From the NCBI GenBank assembly GCA_050011095.1, contig JBEKJU010000209.1:1-12033 (forward strand): a DNA stretch of 12,033 bases, in the 5' to 3' direction. This document shows positions 1 through 10,283 of the stretch, piece by piece. A program made the translations under genes and the position numbers. The notes beneath the pieces were generated by a model, which was given only the letters and a program-made list of their open reading frames with translations, was not told the DNA's origin and made no database searches. Numbering within the stretch: position 1 is the stretch's first letter; each line of letters starts with the position of its first letter. The DNA is from JBEKJU01 sp050011095. Lineage in GTDB: Bacteria > Desulfobacterota > Syntrophorhabdia > Syntrophorhabdales > WCHB1-27.

Positions 1-71
1 CCCAGCCGCTCCGTAAACCATTTCCGGATGAGGGGGTGGAAGAGCGCAAGGGCCTTATCTCGATTGTTCAT
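1..71 (-). CDS. Start of Lhr-type DEAD/DEAH-box helicase (partial, runs off left edge)
   Basis: Only the first 23 codons are in the window, read leftwards from an ATG at 69-71. The peptide begins MNNRDKALALFHPLIRKW and continues FTERLG. A 'FHPL(I/V)..WF.ERFG' opening directly after a short Met-leader is the usual N-terminus of large Lhr-like ATP-dependent helicases, just before the Q-motif and Walker A (which would lie outside the window). Lhr proteins are 3'-5' superfamily 2 helicases linked to nucleic acid repair. The upstream sequence has only a weak G-rich ribosome site. It follows the GGDEF-EAL gene on the same strand after a 123 bp gap, so it could be co-transcribed or separately initiated. 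The call rests on about 24 residues and is therefore tentative. Confidence 0.5.
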   Translation of the reverse strand, partial: MNNRDKALALFHPLIRKWFTERL

Positions 72-89
72 GACCGCACCCGTGTGTTC

Positions 90-122
90 GTGCGATGAAA
101 CGCCGTCCCTTCACTATCGCAC
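90..122. other. Short inverted repeat between the helicase and GGDEF-EAL genes
   Basis: GTGCGAT (90-96) and ATCGCAC (116-122) form a perfect 7 bp inverted repeat with a 19 bp spacer, in the 123 bp gap between two same-strand genes. On the plus strand it is followed by TTT only, and on the minus strand there is no U-tract. It could be a weak hairpin or a protein site just upstream of the helicase start; nothing decides between these. Confidence 0.25.
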
Positions 123-194
123 TTTAAGGGCGGATCGTCAAATGCGCGGTCCTACGGGGCGTCGAGACAAGAGCCGGAGGGGTAGGGCGCTTCA

Positions 195-2711
195 TCAGGG
201 CGATGGACGCGCACGCGGCACAGACACAGGACAAGCGACGCCGGCCTGCTCAGGGCCACGGGTCAGGTCCGGCCGGAGGATGAGCGCACTCACCGCCGAT
301 TCATCCTGCGGCCGGGCGAAGAGGTACCCTTGGCCGAAGCCGCATTTCATTTCCTTGAGCTGGGCGAGCTGGCCTTCGGTCTCTATGCCCTCGGCGACGA
401 CCTCCATTTTAAGCGTGTTCGCAAGATCGAGGATTGCCCGGACGATGCCGGAATGCTCGGGGCTCGAGGCCATCTTCTGGAGGAAAGAGCGGTCGATCTT
501 CAGCTTGCTGACGGGAAGGCGGTGTAGATAGCTCAAAGACGAGTAGCCCGTTCCGAAATCATCCAGACATAGACGGACCCCCAGGGCCTTCAGGGCGGAG
601 AGCGTGGCGACTGCCGAGTCCCAGTCGTTGATAACGGCGCTTTCCGTAATCTCCAGATCGAGGCTGCCGGGGTCTGCCTTTGTTTCCTCGAGTATCCTCG
701 AAAGGAGGGACGGAAGGTTCCTGTCTCTCAACTGGCGCGTGGAAAGGTTTACCGCCACTCTGGTACGGGCGCCCTGGTCGTGCCATATCCGCATCCGGCG
801 GCAGACATCATACAACACCCATTCCCCGATGGGGACAATGAGGCCCGTTTCCTCGGCAACGGGGATGAAGGCGGTGGGGCTTACGAGTCCGCGGGCCGGA
901 TGCTGCCAGCGGATCAGGGCCTCCAGCGCGACGACGCGGTCTGTCCTGAGATCGACGATCGGCTGGTAAAACATGCGGAATTCGTGATGTTCCAATGCCC
1001 GGCGCAGATCGTTTTCCAGCCGGAGCAGCTCGGAAGTGGCCTTCTGCATCGACGGGTCGAACATGACGTAACTGCCCCGTTCTTCCGCTTTTGCCCGGTA
1101 CATGGCGATATCCGCGTCGCGGAGCAGCTCCTCGGCCCTCTGGTATTCCCCCGAGCCGACGGCAATCCCCATGCTGGCCGTGGTGAAGACCTCCCGGCCG
1201 TCCAGGTGGAAGGGCTCGCAAAAGAGTTTCTTGATTCTTTCCGCCACATGCGTGGTGTAGTCCACCTCCTTGATATCTTCAAGGAGGATAACGAATTCGT
1301 CACCCCCCAGCCTGGCGAGCGTATCGCCGGGGCGGATGAAATGTCCGATCCTCTCGGCTGTCTGCACCAGAAGCTGGTCTCCCACGGCGTGGCCGAGGCT
1401 GTCGTTAATCAGCTTGAACCGGTCGAGGTCCAGAAAAAGGACCCCGAAATTGTAACCCTTGAGCCGCTTTCCCCGCATGACCGCGTGTCCCAGCCTGTCC
1501 ATGAAAAGGGCGCGGTTGGGAAGGTTCGTGAGGGGGTCATAGAGGGCGTCGTGCTGCAACTGTTCCGCAATCCTCTTGACCTCCGTTATATCGGTCTGGG
1601 AGCCCGCCATCCGGTACGGCCTATTCTTCCCGTCACGGACCGCGATACCCCGGCAGAGCATCCACCGGTAGGTCCCATCCTCGTGCCTGAGCCTGTGCTC
1701 GCTCTCGAAATGAGGACTAACGCCGTCGACGTGCGCCTTCAGCTCGAGCCTGACCCTGTCGATATCGTCGGGATGGATGCGTTTCAGCCATTCCTCGGGG
1801 CTGCTCCCGATCCCGTCGTCGCAGTATCCCAGCATGCCTTTCCATCGCGGGGAAAAATGGCACCCGTTGGTCTTGAGGTCCCAGTCCCACAAACCGTCAT
1901 TCGCCCCCATAGCGGCGAGGGCGTACCGCTCCTCACTGTCCCGCAGGGCCTTTTCAGCCGTTTTTCGCGCCGTGATATCCCGTATGATCGCCAGGGTCTC
2001 GTCGCCTCCACTCGGCACGACGCGGGACTCACAGTCGTACCGGGCATCGCTTGCCATGAACCGGTGTTCGAGCACCTGGGTGTGGCCCGTCTGAAAGCCC
2101 TTCTCCACACACTCTATTATCTCGCGGGCGGCCTCTATGGGCATTATCTCGAAGAGTCTTCGACCTATATGCTCCCCGGTCAGGGCAAAGGGCCGGAAAT
2201 CGCGCGCCTCCTTGAATTCGAGGAGATCGCCCTTCCGGTTGATCCGCAACATCATGTCGGGGACGGCGTGCAGGAGGGCCCTGTTCTTTGCCTCACTGCG
2301 GTGGAGGGCCTCTATCGACCTGCTCGCGCGGAGCATGTACCGGATCCGGTGGCCGAGGACCAGCCAGTTGATGGGCTTTGTCACGAAGTCCGTTGCGCCG
2401 GCCTCGTAGGCGCGATGTATCGATTGGACATCGTCAAGACCGGTGACCATAAGGACCGGCGTCAGTTTCCCATCCGGGCGCGCGCGAATCTCCTCGCATG
2501 CTGAAAAGCCGTCCATGATCGGCATCATCACGTCGAGCATCACGATATCCGGTTTCAGCCGGTCGAAGGCCGATACGACCTGCTCTCCGTTCTCCACTTC
2601 CGAGACCTCGAAGCCTGCCTTCTTCAATGCCTTGCCCGAAAGAAGGCGCACCATCGCGTCGTCGTCGGCAACCAGCACCATGGCCGGCCGGTCGCTCTCT
2701 TCATCATGCAT
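195..2711 (-). CDS. Response regulator REC-PAS-PAS-GGDEF-EAL, c-di-GMP turnover protein (838 aa)
   Basis: A cytoplasmic response regulator expected to make and/or degrade cyclic di-GMP. Domains from the chosen start: REC about 10-125, with acidic residues D16-D18, phospho-acceptor D60 (in VMLDVMMP), T90 and K112; PAS 139-247; a second, PAS_3-like PAS 257-379; GGDEF 385-552; EAL 570-815. The GGDEF signature is intact (469-473), with an RPGD inhibitory site exactly five residues before it (460-463). In the EAL domain the EAL triad (597-599), LEITES, DDFGTG (D717-D718), the KID lysine and AEGIE glutamate are all present, so both activities look possible. The ATG at 2711 was preferred over a longer start at 2810 because GAGGAG lies about 10 nt upstream and the longer form would run 86 bp into the preceding kinase gene. 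It starts 13 bp after that kinase's stop, with the ribosome site overlapping the stop codon. No DNA-binding or membrane segment is seen. Confidence 0.95.
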   Translation of the reverse strand: MHDEESDRPAMVLVADDDAMVRLLSGKALKKAGFEVSEVENGEQVVSAFDRLKPDIVMLDVMMPIMDGFSACEEIRARPDGKLTPVLMVTGLDDVQSIHRAYEAGATDFVTKPINWLVLGHRIRYMLRASRSIEALHRSEAKNRALLHAVPDMMLRINRKGDLLEFKEARDFRPFALTGEHIGRRLFEIMPIEAAREIIECVEKGFQTGHTQVLEHRFMASDARYDCESRVVPSGGDETLAIIRDITARKTAEKALRDSEERYALAAMGANDGLWDWDLKTNGCHFSPRWKGMLGYCDDGIGSSPEEWLKRIHPDDIDRVRLELKAHVDGVSPHFESEHRLRHEDGTYRWMLCRGIAVRDGKNRPYRMAGSQTDITEVKRIAEQLQHDALYDPLTNLPNRALFMDRLGHAVMRGKRLKGYNFGVLFLDLDRFKLINDSLGHAVGDQLLVQTAERIGHFIRPGDTLARLGGDEFVILLEDIKEVDYTTHVAERIKKLFCEPFHLDGREVFTTASMGIAVGSGEYQRAEELLRDADIAMYRAKAEERGSYVMFDPSMQKATSELLRLENDLRRALEHHEFRMFYQPIVDLRTDRVVALEALIRWQHPARGLVSPTAFIPVAEETGLIVPIGEWVLYDVCRRMRIWHDQGARTRVAVNLSTRQLRDRNLPSLLSRILEETKADPGSLDLEITESAVINDWDSAVATLSALKALGVRLCLDDFGTGYSSLSYLHRLPVSKLKIDRSFLQKMASSPEHSGIVRAILDLANTLKMEVVAEGIETEGQLAQLKEMKCGFGQGYLFARPQDESAVSALILRPDLTRGPEQAGVACPVSVPRARPSP

Positions 2712-2724
2712 GATCTTTGTCTCC

Positions 2725-6267
<3,543 letters not shown>

Positions 6268-6458
6268 TTATTTACCTTTTGTGAGCGGATGTGGGGCATA
6301 AAGCCCTTCAGGATTACCATGAACAGATTGTCGGTAGGGCGGATGCCGCCTTAAGGGAAAAACGCGGCGGGATGGCGTTATTCACACATTATTAACAAAA
6401 GTGAAGCCGGGACTGTCGCTCGCGCCAGGGTCTTACGGAGACGCGCGCTGCCCGTCTT

Positions 6459-6621
6459 CAACTTGCGGATTCCCTGCAGCTTGCTGCAGGGAGAATCTTT
6501 TTCCGCTTCGCTCCGCCGGCAATTATTGGGACACCCACTTCGCGCGACCCACTGTGTGGGTACCCCGCGGTCGCCCCCGTTGTCTTGGATACCCTGCTGC
6601 TTGCAGCAGGGTCATTTATTC
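6459..6621 (+). repeat. Dispersed palindromic repeat, copy 1 (163 bp)
   Basis: Nearly identical to 11101-11273. This copy lacks 10 bp (a TCGCTCCGCT-type segment) near position 6577 and differs at one base in the right terminal hairpin. Both ends are hairpins with a CTTG loop: CCCTGCAG/CTGCAGGG on the left and CCCTGCTG/CAGCAGGG on the right. Between them are ACCCAC-TGT-GTGGGT and GCGACC/GGTCGC stems and a CGCTTCGCTCCG segment. It encodes no transposase, so it is a non-autonomous element of REP or MITE type. Related hairpin-ended repeats are often moved by IS200/IS605-like Y1 (RAYT) enzymes; that link is inference here. It ends 7 bp before the -35 box of the downstream kinase promoter. Confidence 0.9.
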
Positions 6622-6627
6622 GGCGTT

Positions 6628-6656
6628 TTGAAGAGTCGAGGCGCTTATGCTATTAT
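6628..6656 (+). promoter_or_regulatory. Sigma70-type extended -10 promoter for the GAF-PAS kinase gene
   Basis: TTGAAG (6628-6633), a 17 bp spacer, then TATTAT (6651-6656) preceded by TG at 6648-6649, giving an extended -10. Transcription would begin near 6663 and leave a leader of about 95 nt before the ATG at 6758. An alternative TATAAT at 6654-6659 has no matching -35 at normal spacing. The promoter abuts the right end of the dispersed repeat. Confidence 0.55.
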
Positions 6657-6757
6657 AATAACGGGGCCCTATTTGATCTTTTTCTTGATACTTGAGCGCA
6701 ATATCAGGACGGATCGCGATCCAGCAGTGTGACTGGACGGGGGCATCAGGAGGATCC

Positions 6758-9544
6758 ATGCCATCCAAGGGGAAACCGGGAGCCGATGGGCGCGACAAGG
6801 GGGAATACGGCAGGGACTTCGAAACGCATGCTGGCGATGAGATACGCCGTCTCGAACAAGAGCTTTCCGTAACCAGAAGAGATCTTCAGAGCCACATCGA
6901 GCAGTTGCGGAGTGTCAATGAGCGTAAGCTCCGGGAGGAGGCGCGCATTACCCGGCTGACCACGCTGTACGCCATGCTCAGCGGGGCGAATGAAGCGATT
7001 GTCCGGGCCCACGACCAAGGGTCCTTGTACGGGGAGGTCTGCCGTATCATCGCCGAAGTGGGTGCGTTCCCCCTGATTTGGATCGGGGAGGTGAAGGGAC
7101 GGCAGGTGGCGCCGGTGGCAGCGTGCGGCCCTGCAGTCGATTACCTGAGGGAGATCAGGGTGGAGGTGGACGGTGCGTTGGGCCAGGGTCCAACCGGTGA
7201 GGCCGTCCGCGAAGATAGGCCTGTGGTCAATGACGACTTTGACACCAACGCCGCCGCGTCGCCGTGGCGCGAGCCGGCCCTGCGCCATGGAATCCGGGCC
7301 TCGGCCGCCTTTCCCTTGCGCCGTCAGGGCCGCGTTGTCGGCGCCCTCACGCTCTATGCCGTGCGTCCCGGCGATTTCGACGCGGAGCAGGTCAATCTGC
7401 TCGAAGCGCTCTCTGCCAATATCTCGTACGCCCTGGACACGATGGAGCAGGAGCGGCTCCGCACACGGGCGGAGGCCGACCTCCAGCATAGCCTCAGGCG
7501 ATTTGAGCTGCTCGCTCACACTGCCGGTGAGCTGCTTCGGAACCCCGATCCGCAGAAACTGGCCAACTCCCTCTGCCGCGAGGTGATGGAATATCTCGAC
7601 TGCCAGGCGTTCTTCAATTTCCTGGTGGTCGAGGAGGTCGAAAGGCTCAGACTCAATGCCTATGCGGGCATACCGGAAGAGGAGGCCCGGCGGATCGAAT
7701 GGCTCGACTACGGTGTGGCGGTCTGCGGCTGCGCAGCCCGCGCCGCCTGCCGGATAGTGGCCGAGCACATCCCCACCACGCCCGATCCGCGCACGGATCT
7801 GGTGAAATCGTACGGCATCAAGGCCTATGCATGTCATCCCCTGCTAGGGCCCGACGGGAAGGTCATAGGCACGCTCTCCTTCGGCACCTGCCGCAGGGAG
7901 ACCTTTGGCGACGAGGACCTTTCACTCATGAAGGCGGTGGCCGACCAGGTCGCGGTGGCGATGATCCGCATGAAGGACGATAAGGCCCTCAAGAGGGCCC
8001 GCGACGAGCTGGAAGAGCGGGTCAAGGAGCGTACCAGGGTGCTTACGCGTCAGGCGAACCTTCTCAACCTGACCCAGGACGCGGTATTTGTAAGAGACCG
8101 GGAGGACCGGGTCACGTTCTGGAACAGGGGCGCCGAGGAACTGTACGGATGGACGGCGGAGGAGACGGTCGGGAAGGTACCGCACGAGCTTCTGCTGCCC
8201 AGGGTCCCCGAGGGCCTGGGCACGGTAATCAGGGCGCTTTCTACGCAGGGCAGCTGGGAGGGCGAACTGCAGCATACCACGAAGGACGGTCGTGCGGTTA
8301 CGGTCTCAAGCCGGGTGGTCCGTTGGGACGAGGACGGAAGACCTTCGGGAACCCTGGAGGTCAATCGCGACATCACCGAGCGCAAGCAGGCTGAAAAGCG
8401 GCTTCGCCAGGCCCAGAAGATGGAGGCCCTCGGGACGCTCACGGGCGGCATCGCCCATGATTTCAATAACATCCTTGCCGCAATCATTGGATTCAGCGAA
8501 ATGATAAAGGACCGCGTGCCCGAGGGAAGCAGGGAGCGACGGCATGCCGCCAGGGTCCTGGAGGCAGGTATTCGAGGGCGGGAACTGGTGAAGCAGATGC
8601 TTACCTTCAGCAGGCAGACGGAGCAGGAGAAAACGGCCCTGCGGCTAAGCAGCATCGTCAAGGAGAGCGTAAAGCTCCTTCGGGCGTCCATACCGAGCAC
8701 CATCGGCATCAAGGTTAATGTTGAAAGCGAGTCGGGGCTCGTCCTAGGTGACCCGGTTCAAATACAGCAAGTCCTGATGAACCTTGCTACGAATGCTGCC
8801 CATGCCATGCTGGAAAAGGGCGGGGTCCTCGACATAAAACTCAGTGACTTCAGTGTCTCCCCATCAAACGGGAATTCCCACGGGATTGAGCCGGGCCTTT
8901 ATATGAAGCTCCTTGTTAGCGATACAGGGGCCGGCATACCGGCAGGCATCATTGACAGGATATTCGATCCCTTCTTCACGACGAAGGGGGTCGGAGAAGG
9001 CACAGGCCTGGGTCTGTCCGTCGTGATGGGAATCGTCAGACAGTTTCACGGTCACATTACCGTGGAGAGCCAACCGGGAAAAGGCTCCACGTTCTGTGTC
9101 TATTTCCCCAAGATTGTAGGGGCTCCGGCAGACGATAAGGCGGCAAGGGACGAGACGGTGCCGACCGGCCATGAATGCATCCTTTTTGTTGACGACGAGG
9201 AGGCCCTTGTAGAGATGGGCGAGGAGCTTCTCGCCGAGCTTGGCTATCAGGTTGTCTCCAAGACCAGTAGCAGGGAGGCGCTGGCCACCGTCAGGCTCGA
9301 TCCCACCCGCTTCGACCTCGTGATTACCGATCAGACCATGCCGGAACTCGCCGGCGTGGAGCTTGCCAAGGAAATTCTCGCCGTCAGACCCGATATGCCC
9401 ATTATCCTGTGCACGGGGTTCAGTCATATCGTAAATGAAGATTCTGCAAAAGCGGCAGGTATCAGGGCATTTGCGATGAAACCACTGACCAGACGGGAGA
9501 TTTCGAGGACCATCAGGAACGTGCTTGGCGAGGAAGACGTTTAG
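6758..9544 (+). CDS. Soluble hybrid histidine kinase GAF-GAF-PAS-HisKA-HATPase-REC (928 aa)
   Basis: A cytoplasmic sensor kinase with no membrane segment. Domains from the chosen start: N-terminal coiled coil about 26-68; GAF1 about 70-230; GAF2 about 253-406, containing a cysteine cluster C323, C325 and C331; a short signalling helix; PAS 430-543 ending in the usual DITERKQAEK linker; HisKA with H567 in GGIAHDFNNIL; HATPase with N679, DTGAGIP from D722 and GTGLGL near 748; C-terminal REC 806-924 with D858 in VITDQTMP and K908. The ATG at 6758 is preferred over an upstream TTG at 6692 because AGGAGGA (6748-6754) lies just ahead of it and the extra 22 residues are not domain-like. It is divergent from the membrane kinase operon and has no output domain or obvious partner regulator in the window. 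GAF2 could bind a small ligand or a cofactor; the cysteines are suggestive but unproven. Confidence 0.95.
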   Translation: MPSKGKPGADGRDKGEYGRDFETHAGDEIRRLEQELSVTRRDLQSHIEQLRSVNERKLREEARITRLTTLYAMLSGANEAIVRAHDQGSLYGEVCRIIAEVGAFPLIWIGEVKGRQVAPVAACGPAVDYLREIRVEVDGALGQGPTGEAVREDRPVVNDDFDTNAAASPWREPALRHGIRASAAFPLRRQGRVVGALTLYAVRPGDFDAEQVNLLEALSANISYALDTMEQERLRTRAEADLQHSLRRFELLAHTAGELLRNPDPQKLANSLCREVMEYLDCQAFFNFLVVEEVERLRLNAYAGIPEEEARRIEWLDYGVAVCGCAARAACRIVAEHIPTTPDPRTDLVKSYGIKAYACHPLLGPDGKVIGTLSFGTCRRETFGDEDLSLMKAVADQVAVAMIRMKDDKALKRARDELEERVKERTRVLTRQANLLNLTQDAVFVRDREDRVTFWNRGAEELYGWTAEETVGKVPHELLLPRVPEGLGTVIRALSTQGSWEGELQHTTKDGRAVTVSSRVVRWDEDGRPSGTLEVNRDITERKQAEKRLRQAQKMEALGTLTGGIAHDFNNILAAIIGFSEMIKDRVPEGSRERRHAARVLEAGIRGRELVKQMLTFSRQTEQEKTALRLSSIVKESVKLLRASIPSTIGIKVNVESESGLVLGDPVQIQQVLMNLATNAAHAMLEKGGVLDIKLSDFSVSPSNGNSHGIEPGLYMKLLVSDTGAGIPAGIIDRIFDPFFTTKGVGEGTGLGLSVVMGIVRQFHGHITVESQPGKGSTFCVYFPKIVGAPADDKAARDETVPTGHECILFVDDEEALVEMGEELLAELGYQVVSKTSSREALATVRLDPTRFDLVITDQTMPELAGVELAKEILAVRPDMPIILCTGFSHIVNEDSAKAAGIRAFAMKPLTRREISRTIRNVLGEEDV

Positions 9545-9782
9545 CCGAACCCTCTGACTCAAGGTCGCGCCTTACGCCAAGAGATCTCCTACCCCGTCTT
9601 CCTTGACCCCACCTCCTCGGCTGCCAGGCAATAGGGGGTTTCAGGCATACCGATCACTTTTACACTCAATCGCTAAGGCGTCGTGTGATGCTCAGGATCA
9701 TCGGTGAAGTCACGGCCCACGGGTTGGAAAGGATAGTGAGGTCGCTTTTGTGAGGAGTGGAAGCGGGGGGACAATCTTCTGA

Positions 9783-9819
9783 TAACCGGTTGGGCCCTGC
9801 GGGCCCTCGGGGCCGGTTA
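9783..9819. other. Strong nested GC inverted repeat (cruciform or hairpin)
   Basis: Outer arms TAACCGG (9783-9789) and CCGGTTA (9813-9819) enclose a second perfect hairpin, GGGCCC-TGC-GGGCCC (9792-9806). There is no following U-tract, so it is not a standard terminator. It may still stop or stabilise read-through from the kinase gene, or be a repeat family member. Confidence 0.6.
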
Positions 9820-9893
9820 CCGGCTCGCTGCGGCTGGCTATAAGCACAAGTGTTGATTCCGGCGCGACAAGACTGAGGCTTTACAAAAAATTG

Positions 9894-9922
9894 TTGACAG
9901 GATAAGTGAAATGCACTACTAT
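9894..9922 (+). promoter_or_regulatory. Sigma70-type promoter ahead of candidate small RNA
   Basis: A perfect TTGACA (9894-9899), a 17 bp spacer and TACTAT (9917-9922, four of six consensus bases) in AT-rich DNA. The predicted start near 9929-9930 leads into a structured stretch ending in a terminator, with no good open frame between. Confidence 0.55.
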
Positions 9923-9929
9923 TAACAAT

Positions 9930-10034
9930 ACTATGGCTATATGGATAGTGGAGTAAGGCTGACCAGAACACACTGGAGGCTGAGTTGAGTGGTCTCGCGG
10001 CAAAGGGGGCATTCGGCCCTGCCTTTTCTTTTTT
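9930..10034 (+). ncRNA. Candidate small RNA or attenuated leader (~105 nt)
   Basis: The stretch runs from the predicted start of the 9894-9922 promoter to the end of an intrinsic terminator. It can fold into a 5' stem ACTAT/ATAGT (9930-9934 with 9945-9949), a middle stem GACCA/TGGTC (9961-9965 with 9990-9994) or the alternative CCAG/CTGG inside it, and the terminator hairpin. A seven-residue open frame (9933-9956) has no ribosome site. I do not recognise a known RNA family: the c-di-GMP, TPP, fluoride and molybdenum cofactor riboswitch cores I know were not found. It could be an independent regulatory RNA or a leader whose termination controls the small-gene operon about 250 bp downstream. 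Confidence 0.4.
10002..10034 (+). terminator. Intrinsic terminator
   Basis: AAAGG and GGGC pair with GCCC and CCTTT around an ATTCG loop, with a two-base TG bulge (about 10002-10025). A T-rich tract follows (10023-10034, ending in TTTTTT). It closes the candidate small RNA. Confidence 0.6.
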
Positions 10035-10053
10035 GAAGGTGAAGGAGGAAGGG

Positions 10054-10119
10054 GTGGACCAAATACGGACAGAGAAGATGTGGGAACGGCCCATCCGCCA
10101 TTTTGCCTGTTCTTTATAA
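10054..10119 (+). CDS. Possible 21-residue peptide ORF with strong ribosome site
   Basis: GTG start at 10054 preceded by AAGGAGG (10043-10049) and ending at TAA 10117-10119. The peptide reads VDQIRTEKMWERPIRH then FACSL. It resembles nothing I know. It lies just after the terminator at 10034, where read-through past the candidate leader would reach it, so a regulated micropeptide or the remnant of a gene start are both conceivable. The evidence is only the Shine-Dalgarno and an open frame too short to be informative. Confidence 0.2.
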   Translation: MDQIRTEKMWERPIRHFACSL

Positions 10120-10131
10120 CGATACTAAAAT
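10103..10131 (+). promoter_or_regulatory. Possible upstream promoter of the small-gene operon
   Basis: TTGCCT (10103-10108), a 17 bp spacer and TAAAAT (10126-10131, five of six consensus bases). If used, the leader to the ATG at 10284 would be about 145 nt and would contain the inverted repeat at 10168-10194. Confidence 0.35.
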
Positions 10132-10145
10132 ATGATGTTTTATTA

Positions 10146-10175
10146 TTGACAAGAAATGTAAAGTAGCCATAGACT
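10146..10175 (+). promoter_or_regulatory. Possible operator-overlapped promoter of the small-gene operon
   Basis: A perfect TTGACA (10146-10151), an 18 bp spacer and TAGACT (10170-10175, four of six consensus bases). The -10 lies within the left arm of the perfect inverted repeat at 10168-10194, the classical arrangement for a repressible promoter. Confidence 0.45.
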
Positions 10176-10194
10176 AAAGACTAGTTAGTCTATG
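10168..10194. promoter_or_regulatory. Perfect 9+9 bp inverted repeat, probable operator
   Basis: CATAGACTA (10168-10176) and TAGTCTATG (10186-10194) are exact reverse complements with a 9 bp spacer. Inside, GACTA-GT-TAGTC (10179-10190) makes a second, shorter palindrome, so three copies of the GACTA half-site occur in 22 bp, two in one orientation and one in the other. It lies 90 bp ahead of the DUF2325-like start and overlaps a candidate -10 box. The binding protein is unknown; no transcription factor gene lies in the window. Confidence 0.55.
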
Positions 10195-10283
10195 TAATTA
10201 CTATAGATTGATAAAACGAGGGGCGAGACAGTGATTATCGGCGACGGACAGTCCAAAAACGGCGAGGAGAAAGGAGATTTCCC

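Larger units (their letters stand above)
6268..6757. other. Divergent intergenic region between two kinase genes
   Basis: 490 bp with no credible gene. From left to right it holds the ribosome site of the minus-strand kinase, a small GGCGG-ATG-CCGCC hairpin near 6341-6353, an AT-rich patch at about 6380-6402, a dispersed repeat copy (6459-6621), a sigma70-type promoter (6628-6656) and the leader of the plus-strand kinase. I could not settle on a promoter for the minus-strand operon; the AT-rich patch is the likeliest area. Short open frames crossing the repeat are not considered genes. Confidence 0.6.
9545..10283. other. Long non-coding stretch between kinase gene and small-gene operon
   Basis: 739 bp without a convincing gene. 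No intrinsic terminator is evident directly after the kinase stop. In order it contains a strong GC inverted repeat (9783-9819), a promoter (9894-9922), a structured candidate small RNA ending in a terminator (9930-10034), a 21-residue open frame with a good ribosome site (10054-10119), and AT-rich promoter/operator DNA (10103-10194). An open frame on the minus strand at 9666-10094 is Ser/Pro-rich, matches nothing I know and runs through the terminator, so it was not called. Confidence 0.6.

Noticed and set aside
780..2504. Long plus-strand open frame (574 codons) opposite the GGDEF-EAL gene
   Set aside because: It is the antisense shadow of a gene with unambiguous catalytic motifs; its translation has no recognisable domain and no ribosome site.
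6290..6360. Possible c-di-GMP riboswitch in the leader of the minus-strand kinase
   Set aside because: Attractive given the downstream GGDEF-EAL gene, but the conserved GEMM core and tetraloop receptor are not there; only a small GGCGG/CCGCC hairpin is seen.
6746..7837. Minus-strand open frame (363 codons) opposite the soluble kinase
   Set aside because: Antisense shadow of the GAF domains, no motif and no plausible start site.
9688..9753. Short plus-strand peptide frame beginning MLRIIGEVTAHGLERIVRS
   Set aside because: Looks protein-like and could be a gene remnant, but it is only 21 codons, lacks a ribosome site and matches nothing I know.
9933..9956. Seven-residue leader peptide in the candidate small RNA
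   Set aside because: No ribosome site and no run of regulatory codons, so a translated attenuator is not supported.
9666..10094. Minus-strand open frame (142 codons) in the gene-free stretch
   Set aside because: Ser/Pro-rich, no recognisable family, and it runs across the promoter and terminator of the candidate RNA.
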